Shown piece by piece: positions 16,084 to 23,820 of a stretch of 64,000 nt of DNA. A model generated the notes under the pieces. That model made no database searches, was not told the origin of the DNA, and saw only the letters and a list, made by a program, of their open reading frames with translations. The first letter of the stretch is position 1, and every line of letters starts with the position of its first letter. The DNA lies in contig JAFDYD010000038.1 in NCBI GenBank assembly GCA_018267615.1, forward strand, positions 123,376-187,375. Reading direction: 5' to 3'. Source of the stretch: Bacteroidota bacterium. GTDB taxonomy: Bacteria; Bacteroidota; Bacteroidia; Chitinophagales; Chitinophagaceae. The translations under genes and the position numbers were made by a program.

Positions 16084-19000
16084 GTGAAACCATTACGATA
16101 CCTGCTTAGCTGCCTTTTCATTGTTATATTGAATTACGTGCAGGCCGCAAACCGATTTTGGATTGCATCCGGTCCTGCTAATTGGAACAATACGGCAAAC
16201 TGGTCGACCACATCGGGTGGCGCGCCCAACGCCAGTATTCCGGGCGCCGGTGATATTGCAATATTTAATAACAATGGTCTTGGAAATTGCACGATCAACA
16301 TAAACATTACTGTAGCTGGAATTACAGTAAACGCCGGTTATACCGGAACGCTAATACAGGGCGCGAACACAATAACAACAACAGGAGCAGCAACTTTTTC
16401 CGGGGGAATTTTTTCCGGCGGCACAGCTAATATTACGATCGGCGGCGTCTATACTTTATCAGGTACTATTTTCACTTCAACAAACGCAACGCTCGAATTT
16501 AGGAGTAACACTGCTTTTACCAGCGCTGGTTTTACCCACAACAATGGTTCTGTAAAATACAATGCTGCCGCTAATACCACAATCTCAGGAATAAGCCCCA
16601 TTTTTAAAAATCTTGAGTTTGTGGGAAATGCGCGTACTTACACAATTTCCTCAGTCGGCAATATAACGGTCTTGAATACCCTAAGTTTAAGCGGTGCCTC
16701 TTATTTTTTGCTGAGTACAGGAACGATTGATGTAAATGGAGACATCAATGTCACTAACACTGCTACAGCCTGTGGAGGAAGTGCATTGATAAATATTGTA
16801 GGAACCGGCACACAAAACTACACAGGTAGTACAACGGCCGGACAAGGAACATTACCGCGACTTGCAATCAATAAGAGTTCCGGAGTTTTAAACCTATTCA
16901 ATTATCCGGGTGTTTCAAATAATTTTACATATACTGCCGGTACAATCAATCCGGGCACATCCACTTTTTGTTTTGTGCGTGTTTCAACTGGTGCATTTAC
17001 GATTACAGGGACTATCAGTTTGAATAATATTTTATTTTTATCAAACACGGCATTAACTGCGACAATTGCTGCGGGCACCGTACTAACAGTGAAAGATTTT
17101 ACAATGAGTGGAACCGCCAATCTTGTATTGAATACTGGAACCATAAATGTAAATGGAAATATCTTTCTTACAAATACAGCAACAGCGGGAGGCGGTACAA
17201 CCATCATAAATATTGTTGGGACAACAAACCAATCGATCGATGGGACTGCCATTGCAATAAATCAAAATCGTCTTCCGGTCATTAACATCAATAAAACGAC
17301 CGGCACTTTATCTTTGGCAGGATTTATAACTTTCACTGCTAACGTCACTTATACTGCCGGAACTATAAACCCAGGCGTATCCACATGCGCAGTAGCGAAT
17401 TCTCTTACCATGACCGGAACATTTAGCCTTTATAATCTAACTGTAAATTCCACAGCAGCCGTAAATTTTACAATAGCTGCGGGAAGCACGGTCACTACTA
17501 AAAACGATTTGGTATTAGCTAACGGTGCATTCAACATAAACATCAATGCGGGCACGCTTGCAGTGCAAGGAAATATTTCAATCACTAACACGGCGACGGG
17601 CGGCGGAGGTTCAGGAACCATTCTAATCAATGGAAGCAATACACAAAATATATCATCAACCGGAGTGATCAACCAGGGCAGACTTCCCGCCGTAACCATT
17701 AATAAATCGGGAGGAACACTGGTTTTTCCATCGCTGATAACGGTGAGAGGTAATTGGACATATACAGCCGGCACCATCGATGTCGCTACAAATAATTCGA
17801 ACGTTGTGTTCAACAACACGCTTAGTTTTGCAGGAACTCATTCGCTGAATAATATAACGCTTGAAGGAAACGCCAATTATACATTTACCTTCAATACCGG
17901 AACCATTCTAACGGTGACGGGTACACTATCTACAATTGGAGGATCCAATGTCACTATTAACACACCGGTAGCCGGCGCAACCGGTATTTGGGCGAAGGGC
18001 GATATTTCAATAACCAATACCGGAGCGGGCGGCGGCGGTACGGCGGCTATTTTAATTAATGGAACAGGAGCTCAGGCTTTAAGCAGTACGTCTGCAGCGG
18101 GACAGGGGCGACTGCCATTTATAAGTATTCAAAAAACTTCGGGTACACTTTCTCTCAGCGGAATTATTTCTGAAAGTCGTAGCTGGACTTATTCAAGTGG
18201 AACGGTAAACGCCGGAACTTCTACTGTTGTATTTGGAGGAAATAATCTAACAATCACCAGTGCAGGGATGAATTTTTATAATGCAACGGTCACATCAAAT
18301 ACAAGTACACTGGCAAATAGTTTTTCGGTTAACAATGATCTTACGATCAATGGAAGCGGGATTTTATCAGCGGGTGCAAATACAATCAACGTTGGAGGTA
18401 ATTGGGCAAATCGCGCTACTGCCGGATTTACGGAAGCAACAAGTACTGTTCATTTCAACGGCGCTTCGTTGCAGACTATTACGACACCCGGTGGTGAAAA
18501 TTTTACAAATCTTATTATTGATAATGCCGGCGCGGGAATTCAACTCGCTTCCAACATAGCTGCCGCAACTTCGCTCAATATGACGAAGGGTAATATCGAT
18601 CTGAATGGAAATATCGTTACTTTGGGAACATCGGCAGCAAATATCGGAACACTTGCCCGTACAACCGGAACGATGATCAATTCGGGATCGTTCAGAAGAT
18701 GGTTCAATACAGCAAAAGTTGCCGCGGGTGCAATTGCAGGTCTTTTCCCTGTTGGTACGGCTACTGATTACAGGCCATTTTCTATTTCAAATCCGACAAC
18801 AGGTCCAACAACAGGTGGAACGATAACGGTTTCGTATACAAATGCAACTACCAATTCAATCGTTTCATTTCCCGACGGCGTATTCACTGTTGTTATTAGA
18901 AAAGATTTGAACTGGGCTGTTTCAACCGGAAACGGATTGAATGGAGGTGGTTATGATTTAAATATTCAGGGAACTGGTTATGGAAAGATCGGCAACGTGA

Positions 19001-19689
19001 GTGATTTGCGATTGACATTAGTAAACAGTGTAGTTGGAACAGCGGGTGTGAATGGTGGCACCAATTCCAATCCTTCTGTTAACAGAACTTCTCTCACTAT
19101 CGCAAATCTTGCAAATACTTATTACCTAAGTTCAATAAATTTAAATGGCTCGACTTTGCCTGTCACCTATATTTCATTTACGGCAAACCCGGAAAATGAT
19201 TTTGTAAAATTGGATTGGATGACGGCAACAGAACAAAACAATGATCATTTTACAGTACAGCGTTCTGCCGATGGGAAAAATTGGGATGATATAAAATCAG
19301 TAGATGGATCAGGAAATACAACAACCGCTACATCTTACACTACCTATGACGAAAATCCTTTGTCAGGAACATCGTATTATAGATTGAAACAAACGGATAT
19401 GGATGGCCGACAATCTTATTCTATAATCAGAATAGTTGTATTGAATAAAATGCTTGTATTAAATGTATATCCAAATCCAGCTTCAGATTATATCGTCGTA
19501 TCGGGCACGAATACAGAAAAAGTGAATATTATTTTGTTCAACAGCAATGGGCAAAGAATGAATATTCCGATTGCACGCGATGGTGTGAAATCAACATTAT
19601 ACGTTTCCAACGTTATGCCAGGGATTTACTTTATTCAAATCATACAGGGAACTTCGAACGAAACGAGGAAGATCACAATTGTTAAGTGA
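16084..19689 (+). CDS. Large repetitive cell-surface protein with type IX secretion sorting domain
   Basis: The 1201-residue protein starts with GTG, has a signal peptide (about residues 1-22, ending VQAA) and then NRFWIASGPANWNNTANWS, typical of the start of such beta-helix proteins. Four units of about 140 residues begin near 213, 353, 490 and 633. Each has the pattern G-(D/N)I-x-(I/L/V)TNT, a glycine run, a GQGRLP-like step, (I/Q)NK-x-x-G-x-L and (T/S)YTAGT(I/V). The fold should be a right-handed beta-helix. The last 75 residues are a type A sorting domain (VYPNPASDYIVV, then GIYFIQI), so export is by the type IX system and surface anchoring is likely. It is monocistronic. Confidence 0.88.
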   Translation: MKPLRYLLSCLFIVILNYVQAANRFWIASGPANWNNTANWSTTSGGAPNASIPGAGDIAIFNNNGLGNCTININITVAGITVNAGYTGTLIQGANTITTTGAATFSGGIFSGGTANITIGGVYTLSGTIFTSTNATLEFRSNTAFTSAGFTHNNGSVKYNAAANTTISGISPIFKNLEFVGNARTYTISSVGNITVLNTLSLSGASYFLLSTGTIDVNGDINVTNTATACGGSALINIVGTGTQNYTGSTTAGQGTLPRLAINKSSGVLNLFNYPGVSNNFTYTAGTINPGTSTFCFVRVSTGAFTITGTISLNNILFLSNTALTATIAAGTVLTVKDFTMSGTANLVLNTGTINVNGNIFLTNTATAGGGTTIINIVGTTNQSIDGTAIAINQNRLPVININKTTGTLSLAGFITFTANVTYTAGTINPGVSTCAVANSLTMTGTFSLYNLTVNSTAAVNFTIAAGSTVTTKNDLVLANGAFNININAGTLAVQGNISITNTATGGGGSGTILINGSNTQNISSTGVINQGRLPAVTINKSGGTLVFPSLITVRGNWTYTAGTIDVATNNSNVVFNNTLSFAGTHSLNNITLEGNANYTFTFNTGTILTVTGTLSTIGGSNVTINTPVAGATGIWAKGDISITNTGAGGGGTAAILINGTGAQALSSTSAAGQGRLPFISIQKTSGTLSLSGIISESRSWTYSSGTVNAGTSTVVFGGNNLTITSAGMNFYNATVTSNTSTLANSFSVNNDLTINGSGILSAGANTINVGGNWANRATAGFTEATSTVHFNGASLQTITTPGGENFTNLIIDNAGAGIQLASNIAAATSLNMTKGNIDLNGNIVTLGTSAANIGTLARTTGTMINSGSFRRWFNTAKVAAGAIAGLFPVGTATDYRPFSISNPTTGPTTGGTITVSYTNATTNSIVSFPDGVFTVVIRKDLNWAVSTGNGLNGGGYDLNIQGTGYGKIGNVSDLRLTLVNSVVGTAGVNGGTNSNPSVNRTSLTIANLANTYYLSSINLNGSTLPVTYISFTANPENDFVKLDWMTATEQNNDHFTVQRSADGKNWDDIKSVDGSGNTTTATSYTTYDENPLSGTSYYRLKQTDMDGRQSYSIIRIVVLNKMLVLNVYPNPASDYIVVSGTNTEKVNIILFNSNGQRMNIPIARDGVKSTLYVSNVMPGIYFIQIIQGTSNETRKITIVK

Positions 19690-19706
19690 GTATAGGATTT
19701 GGAAAG

Positions 19707-19784
19707 GTTGATTTGTTGAATAGTTGACTAGTTGATTGGTCGATAAGTCAACCCATCAACTAATCAACTAATCGCCTTCTCAAC
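19707..19784. repeat. Inverted repeat, vocabulary B (gttgattagttga words)
   Basis: Left words gttgatttgttgaatagttg..gttgattggt (19707-19740) pair imperfectly with acccatcaactaatcaacta..caac (19751-19784). It lies between two genes on the same strand, 18 nt past the T9SS gene stop and 21 nt before the next -7 element. Confidence 0.8.
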
Positions 19785-19804
19785 TCTTTTTCCCGTCGCT
19801 TACT

Positions 19805-19812
19805 TATCTTTG
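19805..19812 (+). promoter_or_regulatory. Promoter -7 element for the second ABC exporter
   Basis: TATCTTTG at 19805-19812 is a full TAnnTTTG match; the -33 part is weak. The transcript should start near 19818, only about 8 nt before the TTG start codon, so the mRNA would be nearly leaderless. Confidence 0.5.
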
Positions 19813-19825
19813 TAAAAATTTTTTT

Positions 19826-21763
19826 TTGAGATATTTAAGAGCTGTTAATAAGTATTTCTGGAAATACCGCTGGCGATTGGTTTTGGGAGTGATTTTCATA
19901 ATTCTTTCTAACTATTTCCGCATTTTAACTCCACAGATTACCGGTTATGTAGTGAACTCGGTTGAAAAAGAATTGAAAACAAATTTCAACCATGATCACG
20001 CCGCGAACCAATCTGCAATCAATAAAGCCGATTCAAAAAAAATATTACCTGATTCAAAAAAAGACACTTCCAATTATGATATCCTCGTGAAGAAATTCAT
20101 AAGAGGCATGGATGTTTCAAAACAGTCTTTTGGAAAAAAAGTAGCGCTTTCAGGTATTACCTTGTTGGTATTGGCATTGATCAGTGGATTCTTTTTGTTC
20201 TTAATGCGACAGACGATTATCGTGATGAGTCGTCATATCGAATATGATCAAAAAAATGAAATTTACCAGCATTATCAAAAGCTGGACATGAATTTTTATA
20301 AAACACATAGCACAGGAGATTTAATGAGCCGCATGGCCGAAGATGTAAGCAGGGTGCGCATGTACACTGGCCCCGCGATTATGTACCTTGGAAATTTACT
20401 TGCAACAATCGGGTTTAGCGTTTTCTTTATGTTGCGCAAAGATCCTTTGCTGACTTTATATGTGTTGACGCCATTGCCTATTCTTGCATTTACCATTTAT
20501 TATGTCAATACGATCATCCATAAACGAAGTGAACGCATTCAGGCTTTACTTAGTAATCTTACAACCAATGCACAGGAATCGTATAGCGGAATAAGAGTTA
20601 TCAAATCATTTGTACAGGAAAAAGCGATGCTTCATTTTTTCAAAGATAATAGTGAGGAATATCGAAAAAATGCAATCAACCTGGCAAAGGTAGAAGCGAT
20701 TTATTTTCCTTCGATGGGATTGATCATTGGTTTAAGTACGCTTTTCACTATTATGATCGGAGGTTTTTACGTAATCAGGGGACAGCATGGAACGGATATC
20801 GGTACTATCACCGAATTCGTTATTTATATCACCATGCTCGCATTTCCTGTAAGTGCCATTGGCTGGGTGGCCAGCATGATCCAACGAGCATCTGCTTCAC
20901 AAAAAAGACTGAATGAATTTCTCGAAACAAAATCACAAATAGAAAATCCATCAGTAAAGGTGGAGAAAAAAATTAAGGGTGATATTTCATTTGAAGGCGT
21001 CGAGTTCATTTATCCAAACACCGGAATTCATGCGTTGAAAAATTTTAATCTTCAGATTCGCAAAGGCGAAAAAATTGCGATTATTGGGAGAACAGGTAGT
21101 GGCAAAACAACGATCGCTCAACTGTTATTGCGATTTTATGATCCATCCAAAGGAAAATTATTATTGGATGGAACCGATATCAGGGAGATCAATCTGCAGG
21201 AACTTCGTGGCCAGGTAGGGTATGTACCGCAGGATGTGTTTCTTTTCAGTGATACTGTTGCTGGTAATATCCAGTTTGGTTTGTCAGATCAAAAAATAAA
21301 TATGGAAGAAGTGATCCAGGCAGCAAAATATGCAAGTGTTCATAAGGAAATACTTGGTTTTGCCAATGGATATGAAACTATGATCGGAGAGCGAGGAGTA
21401 ACGTTGAGTGGTGGACAAAAACAACGTATATCAATTGCGAGAGCATTGATTAAAGACCACGAATTGGTCATCTTCGATGATTGTCTAAGTGCCGTAGATG
21501 CCAAAACGGAAAAAGAAATTATCGAGAATCTATATGCTTACCTGCAGCATAAGACAGCTATTATCATCACCCATCGCATATTTTCTCTATTTGACTTTGA
21601 CCGCATCATAGTGTTGGAAGAAGGCAAGATTGTTGAAAGCGGAACGCACAGTGAGTTGTTGGCAATGAACGGATATTACACTTATCTCTATGAGCAGCAA
21701 CAGTTGAAAGATGAAGGAGAGCATTCCTCCGAGAATGGCCGGGAAACCGTCACTAATGGTTAA
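19826..21763 (+). CDS. ABC transporter, fused permease and ATPase, with Asp in place of the catalytic Glu
   Basis: The 645-residue inner-membrane exporter starts with TTG; no ATG occurs in frame before the end of helix one. Helix one is followed by a long charged insert (about residues 50-95, rich in Lys/Asp) before helix two. The ATPase domain has Walker A GRTGSGKT (about 421), signature LSGGQKQR (about 528), and H-loop ITHR. Walker B reads VIFDDCLSAVD: the usual catalytic Glu is Asp. This is known from the degenerate site of heterodimeric exporters, so it may pair with another half-transporter. The substrate is unknown. Confidence 0.88.
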   Translation: MRYLRAVNKYFWKYRWRLVLGVIFIILSNYFRILTPQITGYVVNSVEKELKTNFNHDHAANQSAINKADSKKILPDSKKDTSNYDILVKKFIRGMDVSKQSFGKKVALSGITLLVLALISGFFLFLMRQTIIVMSRHIEYDQKNEIYQHYQKLDMNFYKTHSTGDLMSRMAEDVSRVRMYTGPAIMYLGNLLATIGFSVFFMLRKDPLLTLYVLTPLPILAFTIYYVNTIIHKRSERIQALLSNLTTNAQESYSGIRVIKSFVQEKAMLHFFKDNSEEYRKNAINLAKVEAIYFPSMGLIIGLSTLFTIMIGGFYVIRGQHGTDIGTITEFVIYITMLAFPVSAIGWVASMIQRASASQKRLNEFLETKSQIENPSVKVEKKIKGDISFEGVEFIYPNTGIHALKNFNLQIRKGEKIAIIGRTGSGKTTIAQLLLRFYDPSKGKLLLDGTDIREINLQELRGQVGYVPQDVFLFSDTVAGNIQFGLSDQKINMEEVIQAAKYASVHKEILGFANGYETMIGERGVTLSGGQKQRISIARALIKDHELVIFDDCLSAVDAKTEKEIIENLYAYLQHKTAIIITHRIFSLFDFDRIIVLEEGKIVESGTHSELLAMNGYYTYLYEQQQLKDEGEHSSENGRETVTNG

Positions 21764-21866
21764 ACGCTGAATGCTAAACGCTGAACGCGGAACGCGGAAC
21801 GCAAAACGCAGAGAATGGCACCAATCTTTATTCCTCGCGTTATGCGTTTAGCGTTCAGCGTTCAGC
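21764..21866. repeat. Long inverted repeat, vocabulary C (acgctgaacgcgga words)
   Basis: It begins at the base after the ABC stop codon. The left arm is a run of 7-8 nt words (acgctga, atgctaa, acgctga, acgcgga, acgcgga, acgcaaa), paired with gcgttatgcgttt agcgttcagcgttcagc on the right. It lies 51 nt before the promoter of the DUF3276 gene. Confidence 0.85.
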
Positions 21867-21917
21867 ACTACCATGTTTACCGCGATCAACTTATCTTAAT
21901 AATTAATTCTATCAAAT

Positions 21918-21947
21918 TTTGCCAATTCGAAAACAATATTATATTTG
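21918..21947 (+). promoter_or_regulatory. Promoter of the DUF3276 gene
   Basis: TTTG at 21918-21921, 18-nt spacer, TATATTTG at 21940-21947: both elements match fully. The transcript should start near 21953, giving a leader of about 40 nt to the GTG start. Confidence 0.8.
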
Positions 21948-21993
21948 TGCCTACTTTTTGATTTCGGATTAATTCATGTAAAAAAATACTATA

Positions 21994-22437
21994 GTGGCGT
22001 ACGAGAACAATGACAAAAGAATGGAGAGCGTGTACAGTAAGCGCATCAGGGCTGGCAAACGTAGAACTTATTTCTTTGATGTAAGAGCAACCCGCAGTAA
22101 TGATTACTACCTTACTATTACCGAAAGCCGTAAGAAATTCAATGAAGATGGTTATGACAGGCACAAGATCTTTCTTTACAAGGAAGATTTCAACAAGTTC
22201 CTGAAAGCCCTCACAGAGGCGATTGATTATGTAAAGACGGACCTCATGCCCGATTTCGATTTTGATGCCTACAACCATGATCAGGTGGCCGAAGGTTCCA
22301 ATGGCACCATCAGCGAAAACGGTTCAAGTCCTGTTGTGAATGATGCAGTAGCAAATGATATGATTGATGTGCATCCAAAAAATATCGGCGCCTCGGCTCC
22401 TGATATTGACAACAACGAAGAAGTCGATAAATGGTAA
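21994..22437 (+). CDS. PUR-alpha-like DUF3276 family protein
   Basis: The 147-residue protein starts with GTG. Residues about 1-85 form the PUR-like domain: SVYSKRIRAGKRRTYFFDV, DYYLTITESRKK, HKIFLYKEDFNKFLKAL. This family in Bacteroidota and Spirochaetes resembles eukaryotic Pur-alpha and binds single-stranded DNA/RNA in the Borrelia member. The C-terminal 60 residues are acidic and low-complexity. It is cytoplasmic and monocistronic, with a strong promoter and terminator, suggesting high expression. The cellular role is not established. Confidence 0.9.
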   Translation: MAYENNDKRMESVYSKRIRAGKRRTYFFDVRATRSNDYYLTITESRKKFNEDGYDRHKIFLYKEDFNKFLKALTEAIDYVKTDLMPDFDFDAYNHDQVAEGSNGTISENGSSPVVNDAVANDMIDVHPKNIGASAPDIDNNEEVDKW

Positions 22438-22460
22438 TTAAGAAAACTCTTGATGATATA

Positions 22461-22488
22461 AAACCTCTGAATGCAGAGGTTTTTTTAT
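22461..22488 (+). terminator. Intrinsic terminator of the DUF3276 gene
   Basis: aaacctctg (22461-22469) pairs with cagaggttt (22474-22482) around aatg, followed by T. The large palindrome starts only 4 nt beyond the T run, so termination does not depend on it. Confidence 0.88.
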
Positions 22489-22491
22489 TGC

Positions 22492-22628
22492 CTGAACCGG
22501 GATTTGAAACGATTGAACTGATTATACTGAACGTGAGACGTGAAACGTCAAACGTGAGCAGGTTCCTATTCGTATTTGACATCTCACGTTCAGTATAATC
22601 AGTTCAATCGTTTCAAATCCTGGTTCAG
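22492..22628. repeat. Long chimeric inverted repeat: vocabulary G outside, D inside
   Basis: Arms 22492-22537 and 22583-22628 are 46-bp reverse complements with a single mismatch (ctgaaccGgg against ctgaaccAgg). The outer 39 nt carry the G word ctgaaccgggattt seen at 8556-8665. The inner part and loop are words of type D (cgtgagacgtgaaacg at 22532-22547). The right arm contains the stop codon of the glycosyltransferase gene (22625-22627). Confidence 0.95.
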
Positions 22629-23731
22629 ACAATAAACTCCGCGGCTCTCTTTGTGCTATATCCCCAATAAAAATGTTCAAAATATGCAGGTGGTGTATCG
22701 GCGTGAATACTGACTGCGTCGATAACTAATTCAGCAAACGATTCCCAATCGCTGCCTTTACAAATCAGAAGTTTTCCATTGCACTTATCAGGATTTACTC
22801 CAATAGCGCCATTGATTGTCGACACGGCATTCATATCATATCCGATGGCTTCTACTAATTTTGTTTTGATGCCTCCGCCCTCTGTAATCGGATTCAGAAA
22901 AATATCGGAGCCTTTAAAATAAATTGAAATATCATCCACAAAACCCGCAAAGATGATATCCGGATAAATTTTTGATGATATGCTTTCAGGGATATCTCTT
23001 CCACAAATAATGATTTTGTACTGGAAATTTTTCTGCTGCAGTAATGGATTTATAAATTCAATAATATTGTTAAGTGCGTCCAGGTTGGGGGAGTAGTTGA
23101 ATGCACCGTTGAATAGCAAAATATTTTCTTCTTCACCAATATTAAATTCTTTTTGTAACTGCTGCTTTGCCTGCTGCAGTTCATCCTTTGAAGGAGTCGT
23201 TTTCCATTCAATGCCGTATGTCATCGTAAGGCACTTGGAATCCTTCAATCCAAAATTTTCAATCGCATATTTCCTATCATCATCATGTATAAAAAAATTA
23301 TAGTTGGCGCTGCGATGTGTGTATTTTTCATATAGCCACAGTATCTTCCACCACCATTTATGAAGTGTTTTCCATCTCAGTCCTTCGATATTGTGTGAAT
23401 GAAGAACCAACTTCACACCGCAAAACCATTTTAATAAGATGCCGAGCCAGCCGTAATAAGGATGCTCCAGTATCAAATGTGTCGCCTGCTTTTCCTTTAT
23501 TATTTTCCGCAGCGTGAAAAAATAAAAAATGTTGACATATCGCAATGGAGAATTGGAAAGAATATTTAATACATGGTAACCTTCTGCAGCAGTAGGATCA
23601 TTTTTTTTTGTTGTCACACACGTTAATTCATGATAACGTGAAAAATATTTATTGAAAAGGGCAACACCTTTTTGTCCGCCTACTTTTGCGGGAAGAAAAG
23701 GATATGAAACCAGACTGATTATTTTTGCCAT
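22625..23731 (-). CDS. Glycosyltransferase, GT4-like (GT-B fold)
   Basis: The 368-residue enzyme has a GT-B layout: an N-terminal domain with the glycine-rich PAKVGGQKG near residues 13-21, HSHNIEG near 116-122, and a C-terminal donor domain with the acidic ITEGGGIKTKLVEAIG (about 282-297), matching the E-x7-E region of GT4 enzymes. It transfers a sugar from an activated donor to a lipid- or polysaccharide-linked acceptor at the inner face of the membrane. It is followed at 90 nt upstream by the YfhO gene on the same strand, a pairing that fits envelope glycan synthesis. The last codons lie inside the palindrome. Confidence 0.85.
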   Translation of the reverse strand: MAKIISLVSYPFLPAKVGGQKGVALFNKYFSRYHELTCVTTKKNDPTAAEGYHVLNILSNSPLRYVNIFYFFTLRKIIKEKQATHLILEHPYYGWLGILLKWFCGVKLVLHSHNIEGLRWKTLHKWWWKILWLYEKYTHRSANYNFFIHDDDRKYAIENFGLKDSKCLTMTYGIEWKTTPSKDELQQAKQQLQKEFNIGEEENILLFNGAFNYSPNLDALNNIIEFINPLLQQKNFQYKIIICGRDIPESISSKIYPDIIFAGFVDDISIYFKGSDIFLNPITEGGGIKTKLVEAIGYDMNAVSTINGAIGVNPDKCNGKLLICKGSDWESFAELVIDAVSIHADTPPAYFEHFYWGYSTKRAAEFIV

Positions 23732-23820
23732 GATATTAATGAAAATATATCCCGGGAGCGAAAATTTTTTCAGCCCAATATCCTTCTGTGTGGCACACTC
23801 GCATATGAATGCATGGATGC

